A stretch of DNA of 64,000 bases. Origin: JAUZOB01 sp963692465. GTDB taxonomy: Bacteria > Bacteroidota > Bacteroidia > Bacteroidales > Prolixibacteraceae. Below the pieces are notes generated by a model. That model did not search any database and was not told the DNA's origin. It was given only the letters and a program-made list of their open reading frames with translations. The stretch is from positions 2,728,001-2,792,000 of the forward strand of contig OY829943.1 of NCBI GenBank assembly GCA_963692465.1, in the 5' to 3' direction. This document shows positions 1-7,917 of the stretch, one piece after another. Both the position numbers and the translations under genes were made by a program. Within the stretch, counting starts at the first letter, position 1. Every line of letters starts with the position of its first letter.

Positions 1-714
1 ACTTATGTCTGTCGTTACAGAAAGACCGGTTATGCTATTTCAAATAAAGGATGGTGGACTCGATTTGGTTGGGAAACAGATGGGTATTGGAAAAGTCAAC
101 AGGAAATTGATGCTTCCGAAATAACTTATACGGGAAGACCTCCCCGCCCGGGTGATTTTAAATACAAAGATCTGAATCATGACGGAATGATTGATGATGC
201 AGATAAAGTTCCGTTAAAATATACCGATGTTCCGGAATACACTTATGGCGCTGCATTTAGTTTCAATTACAAACACGTCGATCTTTCCTTCTTGATTCAG
301 GGAATTGCTCATTGTTCAAAATATTATTATGATCAAGGTGTTTGGGAATTTGTCGGTGGTAATGGCGTTTACTATAATAATGATAGAACTGCATGGACTC
401 CGGAAAGAGCAGCCAATGGTGCCAAAATTACATTCCCAGCCTTAAGTACCGCCCAATCAGCCAGCGAATGTCAGAATGACTTCTTTTATGAAAATTGTGC
501 TTATTGGCGGTTGAAAAATCTGGAACTTGGATATACGTTACCATTAAGCTTATCGAAAAAGGTTAAATCTTCGAAGATAAGAATCTATGTTAATGGTTTG
601 AATCTGTTTACTGTTGATCATATGATCAGTAAGAATCTTGATCCGGAAGTTAGCAGTAACTATACCTATCCAATGACCAGAACCTACAATGTAGGAGTTA
701 ATGTTAATTTCTAA
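1..714 (+). CDS. SusC-like TonB-dependent receptor, C-terminal part (5' end outside window)
   Basis: The frame is open from base 1, so this is the last 237 residues of a larger protein. The segment carries a calcium-loop-like stretch (FKYKDLNHDGMIDDAD), the outer-membrane strand signature YWRLKNLELGYTLP, and a C-terminal strand ending in the aromatic VGVNVNF. These are standard for the barrel end of SusC-family receptors, which import oligosaccharides across the outer membrane with a SusD lipoprotein and TonB energy. A SusD gene follows directly, confirming the pair. No plug or N-terminal domain is visible because the gene starts before the window. Family assignment is firm; the substrate is unknown. 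Confidence 0.93.
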   Translation, partial: TYVCRYRKTGYAISNKGWWTRFGWETDGYWKSQQEIDASEITYTGRPPRPGDFKYKDLNHDGMIDDADKVPLKYTDVPEYTYGAAFSFNYKHVDLSFLIQGIAHCSKYYYDQGVWEFVGGNGVYYNNDRTAWTPERAANGAKITFPALSTAQSASECQNDFFYENCAYWRLKNLELGYTLPLSLSKKVKSSKIRIYVNGLNLFTVDHMISKNLDPEVSSNYTYPMTRTYNVGVNVNF

Positions 715-727
715 ACATTCATTTATC

Positions 728-2470
728 ATGAAAAAATCCATATTTTATATATTTATTTCTTTGGCTTCACTGGTAATGTCGGGATGTTCGAATGATCTTG
801 ACATGACTCCTGATGGACGTATTCCTATGAGTGAAGTCTGGGGCGATCAAAAAAAATCAGAAGCCTATTTAAATTCCTGTTATGGTCATTTACCGGATTA
901 CGGATTGGACTACTTTTATGTGACGATGCTTGATGGATGTAGCGATTGTGCATGGGATTCAGATTATACAGAGGGGCAACTGCTTGCAAATACATGGTAT
1001 AACGGGGGAATGACTAACAGTGAAGACCCAACCACCCATAATTATTCACCATATTCTTCAGGATGGAATGGAATTCGTCAATGCAATGTATTCCTGGCTA
1101 ATCTTGACAATTGCGCAATTCGAGCAACTGATAAGCCCAGATTTAAAGCAGAAGCTACGATATTAAGGGCTTTTTATTACTATGAAATGTGTAAAAAGTA
1201 CGGACCTCAGCCATTAACACGGGCTCCATTTAATTTAATAACTGATTTTACAAAATTAACAAGGCCCAGTTTTCAGGAAGTATCGGATTTTATTTCCGAA
1301 GATGTCGATGCTACATTGAAAATAGACAAATTCCCGTGGAGAATAAAAAGTGAGAGCGAACGCGGACGGTATACAAAAGCAATTGCTATTACGCTGAAAT
1401 CTGAAATAACCTTGTTATCTGCAAGTCCTTTGTGGAACCCAACGAATGATAAGACTCTATGGACAAAAGCAAGAGATGCTGCAAAAGATGCTATTGATCA
1501 ATTAACTGCTAATGGATATGCATTGTATTACTCTTCTGATCTGGGAGATGCTTCTTATGCAAACTATTTTTATAACCAGTCGGATATAAATAATATTCCG
1601 CGGGATCGGGAAACAATTATGGAAAATCAAAATGCTGGGTCAATGAGTTCCGGTGGTTTTGTCCGGTGGAATGCTTTTCCCCAGCGAGATGATAAGGCAA
1701 AAGCCGGTAATTGTCCGACACAGGAAATGGTAGATGCTTACGACATGCAAGCAACAGGTTTACCTGTTATCGATCCGGCAAATCGTTATTCTGATGACGA
1801 ACATCTACATCCGAATTATGTTGCCGGGTCTGGGTATGATCTTCAAAATCCTTATGTGGGACGTGACCCTCGTTTTTATGCTACTGTTTTATTCAATGGT
1901 TCAAAATGTTGCACTAACCCTACTTTAACAGTAGAATCTTATGTGGGGGGATTAGATGACGTTCGGAATAACAATCGTTTACACACGTTTACAGGTTATT
2001 ACCTAAATAAATTTATAAACGACAGCATTGCAGTCAATAATTCGAGTAGTGGTCCGTGGAAAAGAATGCGATTAGCAGAACTCTATTTGAATTATGCAGA
2101 AGCTGAGAATGAGGTGAATGGTCCGGATGATGCAGTTTATTCTGCCTTAAAAGTGATCAGGGACCGGGTGAATATGCCGAATGTCAAAAGTGGATTATCA
2201 CAAGGTCAGATGCGGGAATACATTCGAAAAGAACGCTGGACTGAATTCGCCTTTGAAGAAAATCGATTCTGGGATGTGCGTCGTTGGAAAATATTGGATA
2301 AAACAGATAAGCTATCTACTGGTATGAGAATAACTCCAACTGCAAATAATTCATGGAATTATGAGCGTTTTGTTATCGGGAATAAGCAATCATGGTCTGC
2401 TAAGTTTTTGATATTTCCAATTCCTGTAGGTGATGCGTCCATTATGAATTGGCAAAATCCAGGGTGGTGA
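728..2470 (+). CDS. SusD-like outer-membrane lipoprotein (RagB/SusD family)
   Basis: A 580-residue surface lipoprotein that caps the upstream SusC receptor and binds glycan. The start at 728 gives a clean lipoprotein signal peptide with the lipobox VMSGC; an ATG at 701 is in frame but lies inside the susC end. SusD features include the N-terminal YLNSCY region, the TPR-like motif ILRAFYYYEMCKKYG near residue 150, and the C-terminal block with IRKERWTEFAFEENRFWDVRRW near 500, followed by FPIPVGDASIMNWQNPGW at the end. The length is usual for the family. It is almost certainly cotranscribed with the SusC gene (13 bases apart). The ligand is not predictable from sequence. Confidence 0.95.
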   Translation: MKKSIFYIFISLASLVMSGCSNDLDMTPDGRIPMSEVWGDQKKSEAYLNSCYGHLPDYGLDYFYVTMLDGCSDCAWDSDYTEGQLLANTWYNGGMTNSEDPTTHNYSPYSSGWNGIRQCNVFLANLDNCAIRATDKPRFKAEATILRAFYYYEMCKKYGPQPLTRAPFNLITDFTKLTRPSFQEVSDFISEDVDATLKIDKFPWRIKSESERGRYTKAIAITLKSEITLLSASPLWNPTNDKTLWTKARDAAKDAIDQLTANGYALYYSSDLGDASYANYFYNQSDINNIPRDRETIMENQNAGSMSSGGFVRWNAFPQRDDKAKAGNCPTQEMVDAYDMQATGLPVIDPANRYSDDEHLHPNYVAGSGYDLQNPYVGRDPRFYATVLFNGSKCCTNPTLTVESYVGGLDDVRNNNRLHTFTGYYLNKFINDSIAVNNSSSGPWKRMRLAELYLNYAEAENEVNGPDDAVYSALKVIRDRVNMPNVKSGLSQGQMREYIRKERWTEFAFEENRFWDVRRWKILDKTDKLSTGMRITPTANNSWNYERFVIGNKQSWSAKFLIFPIPVGDASIMNWQNPGW

Positions 2471-2507
2471 TATGTTTGATTTAAAATTCAAAAAAATGAA
2501 ACTGATT

Positions 2508-3374
2508 ATGAAAAAAATACATTTATTCTCGATGGCAGCATTAATCTTACTAACGGGATTAATCTGCAGCTGTAGTCATGATGACAATAAGGTCTCTTTT
2601 CCGGTTTTGTTAAAACTGGATAACAGCACTGCACGGGATTCTGTTTATACTGGCGATACCTGTACGATCTCAGGTGTTGCTACTGCTCCCGGGAAAATTG
2701 ATAAAATACAAGTATTCTGTAATTTTACATGGAAAGGTGGAACTTCGGAAATTGAAGTTACCGGTGCTGGAATTTATTCGGGCTTTAAAGGCTATGACAA
2801 TATCCCGGATACCCTGACCGTTTATCATTTCAAGATAAACCTTACAAATGTGAAAATAACTTCTAATTTGCGGATCCAATTGACTGATAAGGAGGGAAAT
2901 ATTACTTCCGTAAATTATCTGGTTAAAGCTCGCCCAATGAATATTAATTCATTTCTGGGAATAAACTTAGGTGGATGGGTTAGCAGTGCACCCAGCGCCT
3001 TTGATGCAGAAACGGGAATTACTTATCATTCGGATGCTTTTAGTGACCCTGCAAGAAAACCGTTAATTGATATCTTTTTTGATTTGGCGGAATTTGGAGA
3101 TACAGACTTGGATGCCGATCATTATGCAGGACATAACAGACTTGGAGATATGGGAGCAAGGTTTGCTCCGACAACTTTTACTGCATCAGATTTTAATAAG
3201 ATGAAAAGTGATGATGCTTTTGCAGGAATGACCGGAACTCTGGAAATTATTCCATTTTCTGTCGGAGATGTTGTTTTCTTTCAAACTAAGGCGGGTCATA
3301 AAGGGTTGATCAAGGTAGTTTCAATGACCTCTCCAACCGGAGATCTTGTTATTGATGAAAAAATACAAAAATAA
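2508..3374 (+). CDS. Putative surface glycan-binding lipoprotein downstream of SusCD
   Basis: A 288-residue predicted lipoprotein with signal peptide and lipobox (LICSCS). Upstream in-frame ATGs at 2472 and 2496 exist, but 2508 places the charged MKK directly before the hydrophobic stretch, as in neighbouring lipoproteins. Residues about 30-145 look like an all-beta, Ig-like region (GDTCTISGVATAPGKI); the C-terminal half, with LGGWVSSAPSAFD and an acidic DIFFDLAEFGDTDLDAD stretch, is not recognised. Position as the third gene after SusC/SusD is where surface glycan-binding proteins (SusE/SusF-like or SGBP) sit. Function is inferred from position and lipidation only. A strong terminator-like hairpin follows, so it probably ends the operon. 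Confidence 0.6.
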   Translation: MKKIHLFSMAALILLTGLICSCSHDDNKVSFPVLLKLDNSTARDSVYTGDTCTISGVATAPGKIDKIQVFCNFTWKGGTSEIEVTGAGIYSGFKGYDNIPDTLTVYHFKINLTNVKITSNLRIQLTDKEGNITSVNYLVKARPMNINSFLGINLGGWVSSAPSAFDAETGITYHSDAFSDPARKPLIDIFFDLAEFGDTDLDADHYAGHNRLGDMGARFAPTTFTASDFNKMKSDDAFAGMTGTLEIIPFSVGDVVFFQTKAGHKGLIKVVSMTSPTGDLVIDEKIQK

Positions 3375-3435
3375 ATATTGCTTTTAGATTCCGGCAATCG
3401 TCGGTCTTAGTTATAAACTACAAACAATAAAACCG

Positions 3436-3472
3436 AACCGGAGTGACCTTTAAATCACTCCGGTTTATTTTG
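3436..3472 (+). terminator. Rho-independent terminator after the SusCD lipoprotein gene
   Basis: Perfect 11-bp stem AACCGGAGTGA / TCACTCCGGTT with an 8-base loop, then a T-rich tail TATTTT. It lies 62 bases after the lipoprotein stop and before the phosphoesterase start. Confidence 0.85.
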
Positions 3473-3504
3473 GATAAAAACAATAATTTATAATTTAACT
3501 AAGC

Positions 3505-4497
3505 ATGAAAAGAATAAGGTTGTTAGCTGCATTGATTGTATTGTTGTCATTAAATGCTTTCAGTGCAAAACCCGTATTGAAATTTAAGAATCATCAGTTC
3601 AGAATTGTTCAGTTTACCGATGTGCATTGGTTTAATGATGCACGATTTGAGAAAGATGATGACAGTACGTTCATATTGATGCGTAAGATAATTGAGATAG
3701 AACATCCAGATATGGTGGTTTTTACGGGAGACATTATTGTATCAGCCGGAGCAAAGGTAGGTTGGGTAAAGTTGGAGAATTTGATGTCGGAGTATAAAAT
3801 CCCTTTTGCTGTTACTTTTGGAAATCATGAACCGGATGGAGATATTAGCAATCAACAGATATTGAGTTTATTAGAAAAAAGTTCATATAATCTGACTTAC
3901 AATGCAGATAAATTAGTTACTGGAGTTGGAAATTGTTCTCTTCCAATCTTATCAGAGAATAGGAAGGCTACCCGATGGCTGATTTATTTGTTTGATTCGC
4001 ATGCTTATTCAAAAGACAAATCAATTAAAGTGAGTGCTGACGGTGCTCGTTATGATTGGATTCGACATGATCAGATCGAATGGTACCGAAAACAGAGTGC
4101 TTCTTACGCGAAGAAAAACGGAAAATCTCTTCCAGCTCTCGCTTTCTTTCATATTCCATTGCCAGAATTCAGAGAGATTGAAAACGGAAAAGGAATTATT
4201 GGAAATCATTTTGAAGCATCGTGTCCTCCGACACTCAATACCGGACTGTTTGCTTCTTTCAAGGAGATGAATGATGTGTTGGGCGTCTTTTGTGGTCATG
4301 ATCATAACAATGATTTTCTGGGCACGCTTGATAATATTTGTCTGGGCTATGGACGCAAAACAGGTTATGCTTTTAAGAACGAAGTTCTTGAACGAGGTGC
4401 CAGGATAATTGATATTTATGAAGATAACGCAAAGTTTGATACTTATATTCGGACGTTATCTGGCCAATATTTTAACTATACTTTTGAACGAAAATGA
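3505..4497 (+). CDS. Secreted calcineurin-like metallophosphoesterase
   Basis: A 330-residue protein with a short signal peptide (cleavage likely after NAFSA). The metallophosphoesterase motifs are all present in order: FTDVHW (~36), TGDI (~73), FGNHEPD (~104), HIPLPE (~219) and GHDHNN (~263); these supply the dinuclear metal ligands. It should hydrolyse phosphomonoesters or phosphodiesters in the periplasm or at the surface; the family resembles the purple-acid-phosphatase-like group often found beside SusCD loci. It has a close paralogue at 48019-48999 in the second locus. The stop overlaps the next ATG (ATGA at 4494-4497), indicating translational coupling to a now degraded gene. Substrate unknown. 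Confidence 0.88.
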   Translation: MKRIRLLAALIVLLSLNAFSAKPVLKFKNHQFRIVQFTDVHWFNDARFEKDDDSTFILMRKIIEIEHPDMVVFTGDIIVSAGAKVGWVKLENLMSEYKIPFAVTFGNHEPDGDISNQQILSLLEKSSYNLTYNADKLVTGVGNCSLPILSENRKATRWLIYLFDSHAYSKDKSIKVSADGARYDWIRHDQIEWYRKQSASYAKKNGKSLPALAFFHIPLPEFREIENGKGIIGNHFEASCPPTLNTGLFASFKEMNDVLGVFCGHDHNNDFLGTLDNICLGYGRKTGYAFKNEVLERGARIIDIYEDNAKFDTYIRTLSGQYFNYTFERK

Positions 4498-4849
4498 TGA
4501 AGGAATTATTTTTATTTGCCGTGGTCTGTTTTTCCTTGCTATTCCTTGGTGATCTGGGTCGCGAGGGTGGTGATAAATTGCTGAACGGTCCTTACCCGAA
4601 AGAGCTGAACTGTGATTACCTGCAGGTTGCTCGTCACGGACAAAATGGGGTACGAAAAGACTTCTACCGGAGCATCAAATTCAGGGCTTGTCTATGGTCC
4701 TCTCCGTCGTGGGTGTACAACAACGATGCAGGGGAAGGATGATATATAATACTCACATCTTCGAGACGGTTGAGATTCGTAATCTGATGGATGAACTGGG
4801 TATCAAAGAACATTTCGTCAGCTGGGAAGGACTTTGCCGGATCGAATAA
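4494..4849 (+). pseudogene. Remnant of a secreted-protein gene coupled to the phosphoesterase
   Basis: A start codon overlapping the phosphoesterase stop opens an 82-residue frame with a plausible signal peptide (KELFLFAVVCFSLLFLG) that stops at 4742. A second frame of 36 residues opens at 4739 through another ATGA overlap and ends at 4849, containing the protein-like segment FETVEIRNLMDELGIKEHF. Neither piece has a full domain that I recognise. Together with the truncated insertion sequence that begins about 20 bases later, this looks like a decayed gene, shortened and frame-broken, rather than two real small genes. The alternative, a true small secreted protein, cannot be excluded. Confidence 0.45.
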
Positions 4850-4869
4850 AAAGAACTGATATGAAAATC

Positions 4870-5043
4870 TCATAGTTTTGTATGATACCGATCGATTAAT
4901 TTCATCACTTTTAAATTTCTTGTGTTTTCTCCTTTATGCTGATAATACAAACTGCTCCGGTTTATTTGGAGTATTTTGCATTGTCTCCGTATACTCAGGT
5001 CTTTATGCTCTTCTGCTACAAGTGCTCTAAGTTCTACTTCAGA
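4870..5043 (-). pseudogene. Truncated IS3-family orfB (transposase N-terminal fragment)
   Basis: On the minus strand, in the -1 frame relative to orfA, a 57-residue stretch reads through VELRALVAEEHKDLSIRRQC, LQINRSSLYYQ and NLKVMKLIDRYHTKL, then hits a TGA at 4870-4872. This is the characteristic start of IS3-family OrfB, just before the DDE integrase domain. The catalytic domain is absent, so the transposase cannot act. Frame and overlap match the programmed -1 frameshift arrangement of IS3 elements. The stop coincides with loss of similarity, so the break point of the element is near 4870. Confidence 0.8.
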
Positions 5044-5327
5044 CCGGCTCTCTTGCAGGCATCCTCTAAAAAATCCCGTTTCATAGTCAGTTCCCCGACT
5101 TTCGCTTGCAAGGCTTTTATGTCCCGCTCTTTATTATTGAGATCATCCTCTTTATCTTTTCCAAATACGATAGATGATTTTGAAAGAAATTCCTTTTTCC
5201 ATTTTGAGATGATCATCGGATTTAACTTAAACCGATGAGGCAATTTCGTTAATGTCTCTCGTTCTTTTATTGCTTTTATTACTGCTTTTGCCTTAAATTC
5301 CGAGATGAACTTCCTGCGACTCGTCAT
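5034..5327 (-). CDS. IS3-family transposase OrfA (helix-turn-helix subunit)
   Basis: A 97-residue protein beginning with RRKFISEFKAKAV and containing a helix-turn-helix region (LTKLPHRFKLNPMIISKWKKEFL) and a C-terminal leucine-zipper-like coil (LNNKERDIKALQAKVGELTMKRDFLEDA), the usual layout of IS3-group OrfA. It binds the element's ends and is normally fused to OrfB by a -1 frameshift. A strong Shine-Dalgarno sequence (AAAAGGAGGG at 5345-5336) precedes the ATG by 8 bases, unlike most host genes here, suggesting foreign origin. OrfA is intact but OrfB is truncated, so the element is probably dead. Confidence 0.88.
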   Translation of the reverse strand: MTSRRKFISEFKAKAVIKAIKERETLTKLPHRFKLNPMIISKWKKEFLSKSSIVFGKDKEDDLNNKERDIKALQAKVGELTMKRDFLEDACKRAGLK

Positions 5328-5581
5328 GTTTATTTCCCTCCTTTTATTGTAAGATTAGTCCTTTATTTTATTCTTAACAACTGGTCTAATTTTTCGGGTG
5401 TATTATAAAATCAAAGAGATTGTTTAACTCTTTGTCGTTTTTTGCTTGGGATATCCAGATTGTATAATTCATACGCTATGATATTAATTGAAACAATTCA
5501 GTGGTTCGTCTATTTTTAAAAACCTTATTCTATTTTTACCATTTATTGCATTAGTATCTGTTGAAACTAAATTAATCCTTT

Positions 5582-7819
5582 ATGAAAATACAATTTTTGT
5601 CATTGCTATTTTGTTCGGTTTGTATCTATGCCGGAGCACAGACCGAATCACGCATGATTTATAAATCAGATAAATATGCGGTTTATAATAATTCGGTTAC
5701 ACAAGGTTCTAATAAGGCGACTGTCTTATCTCCTACAGAGTTAAAATCGAATTACCTAAATGCGGGACAAGAGAATAGTTGGACACTTTCGACCGATCTA
5801 TCGGCCTATCCTCACTATCGGTCTGATATTCCACTAACGGATGCTATTTACAACCTCTCGATGGAGGAAATGCTAAAGGATGTCAGGAGTGACGGGGCTT
5901 TTATGGCAGGGGAGATGTGGACCGGAGTGTGGACCCGTGATATTAGCTATTCTATTGATCTGGCATTGGCTATTGTTAATCCGGAGGCATCCAGAATTAG
6001 TCTGATGAAAAAGGTACAAAACCAACGGATTATACAAGATACCGGAACCGGGGGATCATGGCCGGTATCAACAGATCGTATGGTTTGGGCACTTGCTGCC
6101 TGGGATATTTACAAGGTGACAGGAGATCGAGAATGGCTTCGCTCGGCTTATCAGATTATCAAAAATTCAACAGAAGATGATCGTGCTGATATTTTTAATA
6201 AAGAAACCGGACTGATGAAAGGTGAATCTTCTTTTATGGATTGGCGCGAACAAACTTACCCTGTATGGATGGAACCTATTGACATCTTTTCTTCTCAGAA
6301 TCTGGGAACGAATGCGGTGCATTATCAATCACTGCGAATTCTTTCGGCTATGGCCAAAGAATTGGGGGTATCGGCTGATGGCTACCGGAAAGAAGCACGG
6401 GAAATTAAGGAGGGTATCAACAAGTATTTATGGATGAAAGACCAAGGATATTATGCGCAGTATCTCTACGGAAAGAATTATATGATTCAATCGGAACGTT
6501 CAGATGCATTGGGCGAAGCTCTTTGTGTTTTGTTCGATATTGCCAGTCCTGCTCAGCAGAAGCAGATTATCGAGAATACCCCGGTTACAGAATTTGGTAT
6601 CCCTTGTATTTATCCCCAAATTCCCGATATGTTTGCCTATCACAATAATACAGTTTGGCCATTTGTTCAGTCTTACTGGACTCTTGCTGCCGCAAAAGTC
6701 CACAATGAGAAGGCCGTTCTTCAGAGTGCAGCAACAATTTATCGTTTGGCAGCGTTGGCAATGTCTAATCGGGAGAATATGGTTGCAACAACAGGAGATT
6801 TTCGTGGAACAGCAGGGAGTTCTCCCCGTCAGTTATGGAGTGTTGGGGGAGCTCTTAGTCTTGTTTATCGGGTTTATTTCGGAATGGATTTCGAACCGAG
6901 AGGAATCTGTTTCGCTCCGTTTATCCCGCAGGCATTCAATGGAGAGAAATCACTGAGTAATTTCAAATACCGGGATGCTATCTTGAATATTCAGTTAAAG
7001 GGGTATGGCGATAAAATCAGCTCGTTTCTTGTTGATGGGAAGAGACAATCGTCTCCATTTCTTTCTGCCGGATTAAAAGGGTCCCATTCGATCGTGATAG
7101 AACTGAATAATCAGATCAGAAATTCGGGCAAGATTAATTATCGGACTGTTGATTATTCATTACCTGCTTTGAAATATGAATATGCTGACAATGCGGTAAC
7201 ATTTGCCGGGAATAAGGATATTAAAACCTATATCGGATATCGTAATGGGAAGAAGTTTATTGAAACATCTGCGAACCGGATACCACTTGGCACAGATACT
7301 CAACAAACGGAATATATGTTTGTTGCAATCGATAATCGGGGATATCAGACTTTTGCAGATAAACCGTTGATTGTTGCCTCTACCAGCAGAACCGAATTAG
7401 TTGAAGCAGAATCTTTCGCTCCTAAATCATCGCAAGGAAATACCGGTTATAGCGGACCAGGATTTGTTGAACTGTCTAAAACGGTGAATACAAATTATCA
7501 ATTTATCATCCCGGTTCAGGAAGATGGACTTTATGCAATTGATTTCCGTTATGCCAATGGCTCCGGTCCGGTTAATACCGACAACAAGTGTGCATTACGT
7601 TCATTCTATGAAGGAAATAAGATATTGGGAACGATCGTTTTCCCTCAACGTGGAGGTAATGAGTGGTCGAATTGGGGATATTCCAATGCACAGAAGATTC
7701 GATTGAAAAAAGGACTTCATTATTTTTCACTTCGGTTTGAGAGTCCGAAGAATGATAATATGAATGTAGATGTAAATACCGCGAACTTAGATTTGATAAG
7801 AGTCACCCGGATATTCTGA
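5582..7819 (+). CDS. Secreted (alpha/alpha)6-barrel glycoside hydrolase with C-terminal CBM-like domain
   Basis: A 745-residue protein with signal peptide ending GAQ. Residues about 60-500 show six-hairpin glycosidase features: GEMWTGVWTRDISYSIDLAL (~110), GGSWPVSTDRMVWALAAWDIY (~158), SSFMDWREQTYPVWM (~218), NNTVWPFVQSYWTLAAAK (~356). This pattern fits the mannosylglycerate-hydrolase-like/GH63-related clan (glucoside or mannoside hydrolysis); the exact family cannot be fixed by eye. Acidic residues in WTRD and DWRE are catalytic candidates. The last about 140 residues, starting at LVEAESF, resemble a CBM6/CBM35-type beta-sandwich that binds sugars. It stands alone between the IS remnant and a convergent terminator. 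Probably periplasmic or surface enzyme of the neighbouring SusCD system. Confidence 0.72.
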   Translation: MKIQFLSLLFCSVCIYAGAQTESRMIYKSDKYAVYNNSVTQGSNKATVLSPTELKSNYLNAGQENSWTLSTDLSAYPHYRSDIPLTDAIYNLSMEEMLKDVRSDGAFMAGEMWTGVWTRDISYSIDLALAIVNPEASRISLMKKVQNQRIIQDTGTGGSWPVSTDRMVWALAAWDIYKVTGDREWLRSAYQIIKNSTEDDRADIFNKETGLMKGESSFMDWREQTYPVWMEPIDIFSSQNLGTNAVHYQSLRILSAMAKELGVSADGYRKEAREIKEGINKYLWMKDQGYYAQYLYGKNYMIQSERSDALGEALCVLFDIASPAQQKQIIENTPVTEFGIPCIYPQIPDMFAYHNNTVWPFVQSYWTLAAAKVHNEKAVLQSAATIYRLAALAMSNRENMVATTGDFRGTAGSSPRQLWSVGGALSLVYRVYFGMDFEPRGICFAPFIPQAFNGEKSLSNFKYRDAILNIQLKGYGDKISSFLVDGKRQSSPFLSAGLKGSHSIVIELNNQIRNSGKINYRTVDYSLPALKYEYADNAVTFAGNKDIKTYIGYRNGKKFIETSANRIPLGTDTQQTEYMFVAIDNRGYQTFADKPLIVASTSRTELVEAESFAPKSSQGNTGYSGPGFVELSKTVNTNYQFIIPVQEDGLYAIDFRYANGSGPVNTDNKCALRSFYEGNKILGTIVFPQRGGNEWSNWGYSNAQKIRLKKGLHYFSLRFESPKNDNMNVDVNTANLDLIRVTRIF

Positions 7820-7856
7820 TTTTAGCGTCAGATTATAGGTTTAAAAATTGTTTTAA

Positions 7857-7896
7857 AATAAAGAAGGGTTGTCGTTTACGGCAACCCTTCTTTTAT
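7857..7896. terminator. Bidirectional terminator between glycosidase gene and RND operon
   Basis: Stem AAGAAGGGTTG / CAACCCTTCTT with an inner CG pair and TTTA loop, flanked by A-rich sequence on the left and TTTTAT on the right, so it can serve both converging transcripts. Confidence 0.88.
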
Positions 7897-7917
7897 AGAG
7901 TGTATTAACTTGTTCTT

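Larger units (their letters stand above)
4870..5402 (-). mobile_element. Truncated IS3-family insertion sequence
   Basis: Contains a complete orfA and only the first part of orfB. The orfA-side end is probably near 5381-5402, where the minus strand reads TACACCCGAAAAATTAGACC, similar in style to IS3 terminal repeats (CCC followed by an A-run and GAC). The other end is missing, so no second inverted repeat or target duplication can be matched. It lies next to a decayed gene, so insertion followed by deletion may have destroyed that gene. Confidence 0.7.

Noticed and set aside
4936..5238. Plus-strand frame over the IS3 remnant
   Set aside because: Antisense to the recognisable orfA/orfB, with no start signal or domain.
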